This document shows, piece by piece, positions 63,461-64,000 of a DNA stretch of 64,000 bases (positions within the stretch are counted from its first letter, which is position 1; each line of letters begins with the position of its first letter). The notes below the pieces were generated by a model that worked only from the letters and a program-made list of their open reading frames with translations, made no database searches and was not told the origin of the DNA. The stretch is from NCBI RefSeq assembly GCF_000002995.4, contig NW_025062478.1, forward strand, positions 1,860,001 through 1,924,000. The letters are read 5' to 3'. A program made the position numbers and the translations under genes. The DNA is from Brugia malayi (taxonomy: Eukaryota; Nematoda; Chromadorea; Rhabditida; Onchocercidae).

Positions 63461-63582
63461 ATGGAAGTTTTTTTTCTAAATATTACTTCTTCTCACTTTT
63501 AAATCCTTTCTTTTTTAATTTTTTTTTTTTCAATAAAAGATTAAAATACTGAAAAGAAGTAATATTTAGAAAAAGCTTCCAT
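63461..63582. repeat. Foldback (inverted repeat) about 120 bp
   Basis: Arms 63461-63491 (ATGGAAGTTTTTTTTC...) and 63554-63582 (...GAAAAAGCTTCCAT) are complementary over about 29 bp with one or two mismatches or bulges, around an AT-rich loop of about 60 nt. It resembles a small MITE-like foldback element. Confidence 0.7.
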
Positions 63583-63947
63583 GAATTAGGCTCAACAAGA
63601 AATAAAAAAAAGAGAGAGGTTTCATAAAACGATAAATGTAATAAGCAAATGTAAAATCGCGTGATAACAGGTTTTTTTTTCAGCAAAAAAATTGCGAAAA
63701 TGAAGTCAGTGATAAAAAGAATGAAAAGCTGAATTGCTAAACAAGAGAAATATTATCAGTATTCTGTACAAAAACAAAAAAAGAGTAAATTTAACAGAAA
63801 ATTAGAAATATTATGAATTCTTTTAATTTTATTAAAAGAAATTATAAATTGCGACGTGTTGACATGTTGATTTAGAAGAAATGAAAACAGAATCAGATTT
63901 CCCAGAAAAAAAGAAATCATTTATTGTTGATGCTTGGTTGTTTGAGA

Positions 63948-64000
63948 TTATCCATGGTGCTGGAGCATATAATCTAATTGTTGTTTTAAGGTTTGGAGAA
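63948..64000 (-). CDS. Third Q-rich gene copy, 3' end only (runs off the window)
   Basis: The minus strand reads LQTLKQQLDYMLQHHG and then TAA at 63948-63950. This parallels the C-terminus of copies 1 and 2 (...KQQLDSLLKILKQHQK). The downstream sequence (63836-63947) also resembles the region after the stop in the other copies, though more diverged. The gene lies on the same strand, so the family is an array extending to the right. Only 17 codons are visible. Confidence 0.6.
   Translation of the reverse strand, partial: LQTLKQQLDYMLQHHG

Noticed and set aside
1..64000. CRISPR arrays, operons with ribosome binding sites and other bacterial features
   Set aside because: The window is eukaryotic with spliced genes; no regular direct repeats with unique spacers were seen.

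Overview
This is an AT-rich eukaryotic window that looks like a nematode, most likely a filarial or other spirurid. The grounds are compact multi-exon genes, short introns with TTTCAG-type acceptors, a gar-family muscarinic receptor and a decayed BEL/Pao-like retroelement. The species is an inference; nothing in the window names it.

Layout. 1-5.3 kb: AT-rich DNA with one weak multi-exon gene candidate on the minus strand (about 2.7-3.55 kb). 5.36-14.77 kb, minus: a complete 12-exon muscarinic acetylcholine receptor of 601 residues, in which every splice phase was checked. 14.8-31.5 kb: very AT-rich DNA with homopolymers and microsatellites and one unassigned exon-like ORF near 26.4 kb. 31.6-38.4 kb: an abrupt change to a less AT-rich stretch full of microsatellites, a potential G-quadruplex and a long alternating purine-pyrimidine tract. 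38.4-39.7 kb, plus: a single-exon 395-codon gene for a Cys/His-rich, probably DNA-binding nuclear protein. 39.9-43.1 kb, plus: nine exons of a D-3-phosphoglycerate dehydrogenase-like protein whose first ~100 residues cannot be found and whose catalytic Arg and Glu are replaced by Lys and Asp. 45.3-45.7 kb: a 74-bp tandem repeat.

46.5-64 kb is a mosaic of direct and inverted duplications. It holds two complete copies, and the 3' end of a third, of a minus-strand gene made of a short signal-peptide exon and one long Gln/Leu-rich exon. The copies lie among fragments of a decayed retroelement, two of which form an inverted pair of about 1.5 kb around the first copy.

The single-copy genes have no evident shared pathway: neuronal or muscle signalling, nuclear regulation and serine synthesis. 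The right-hand quarter is the most unusual part: a local family of secreted Q-rich proteins whose ends are conserved and whose centres diverge.
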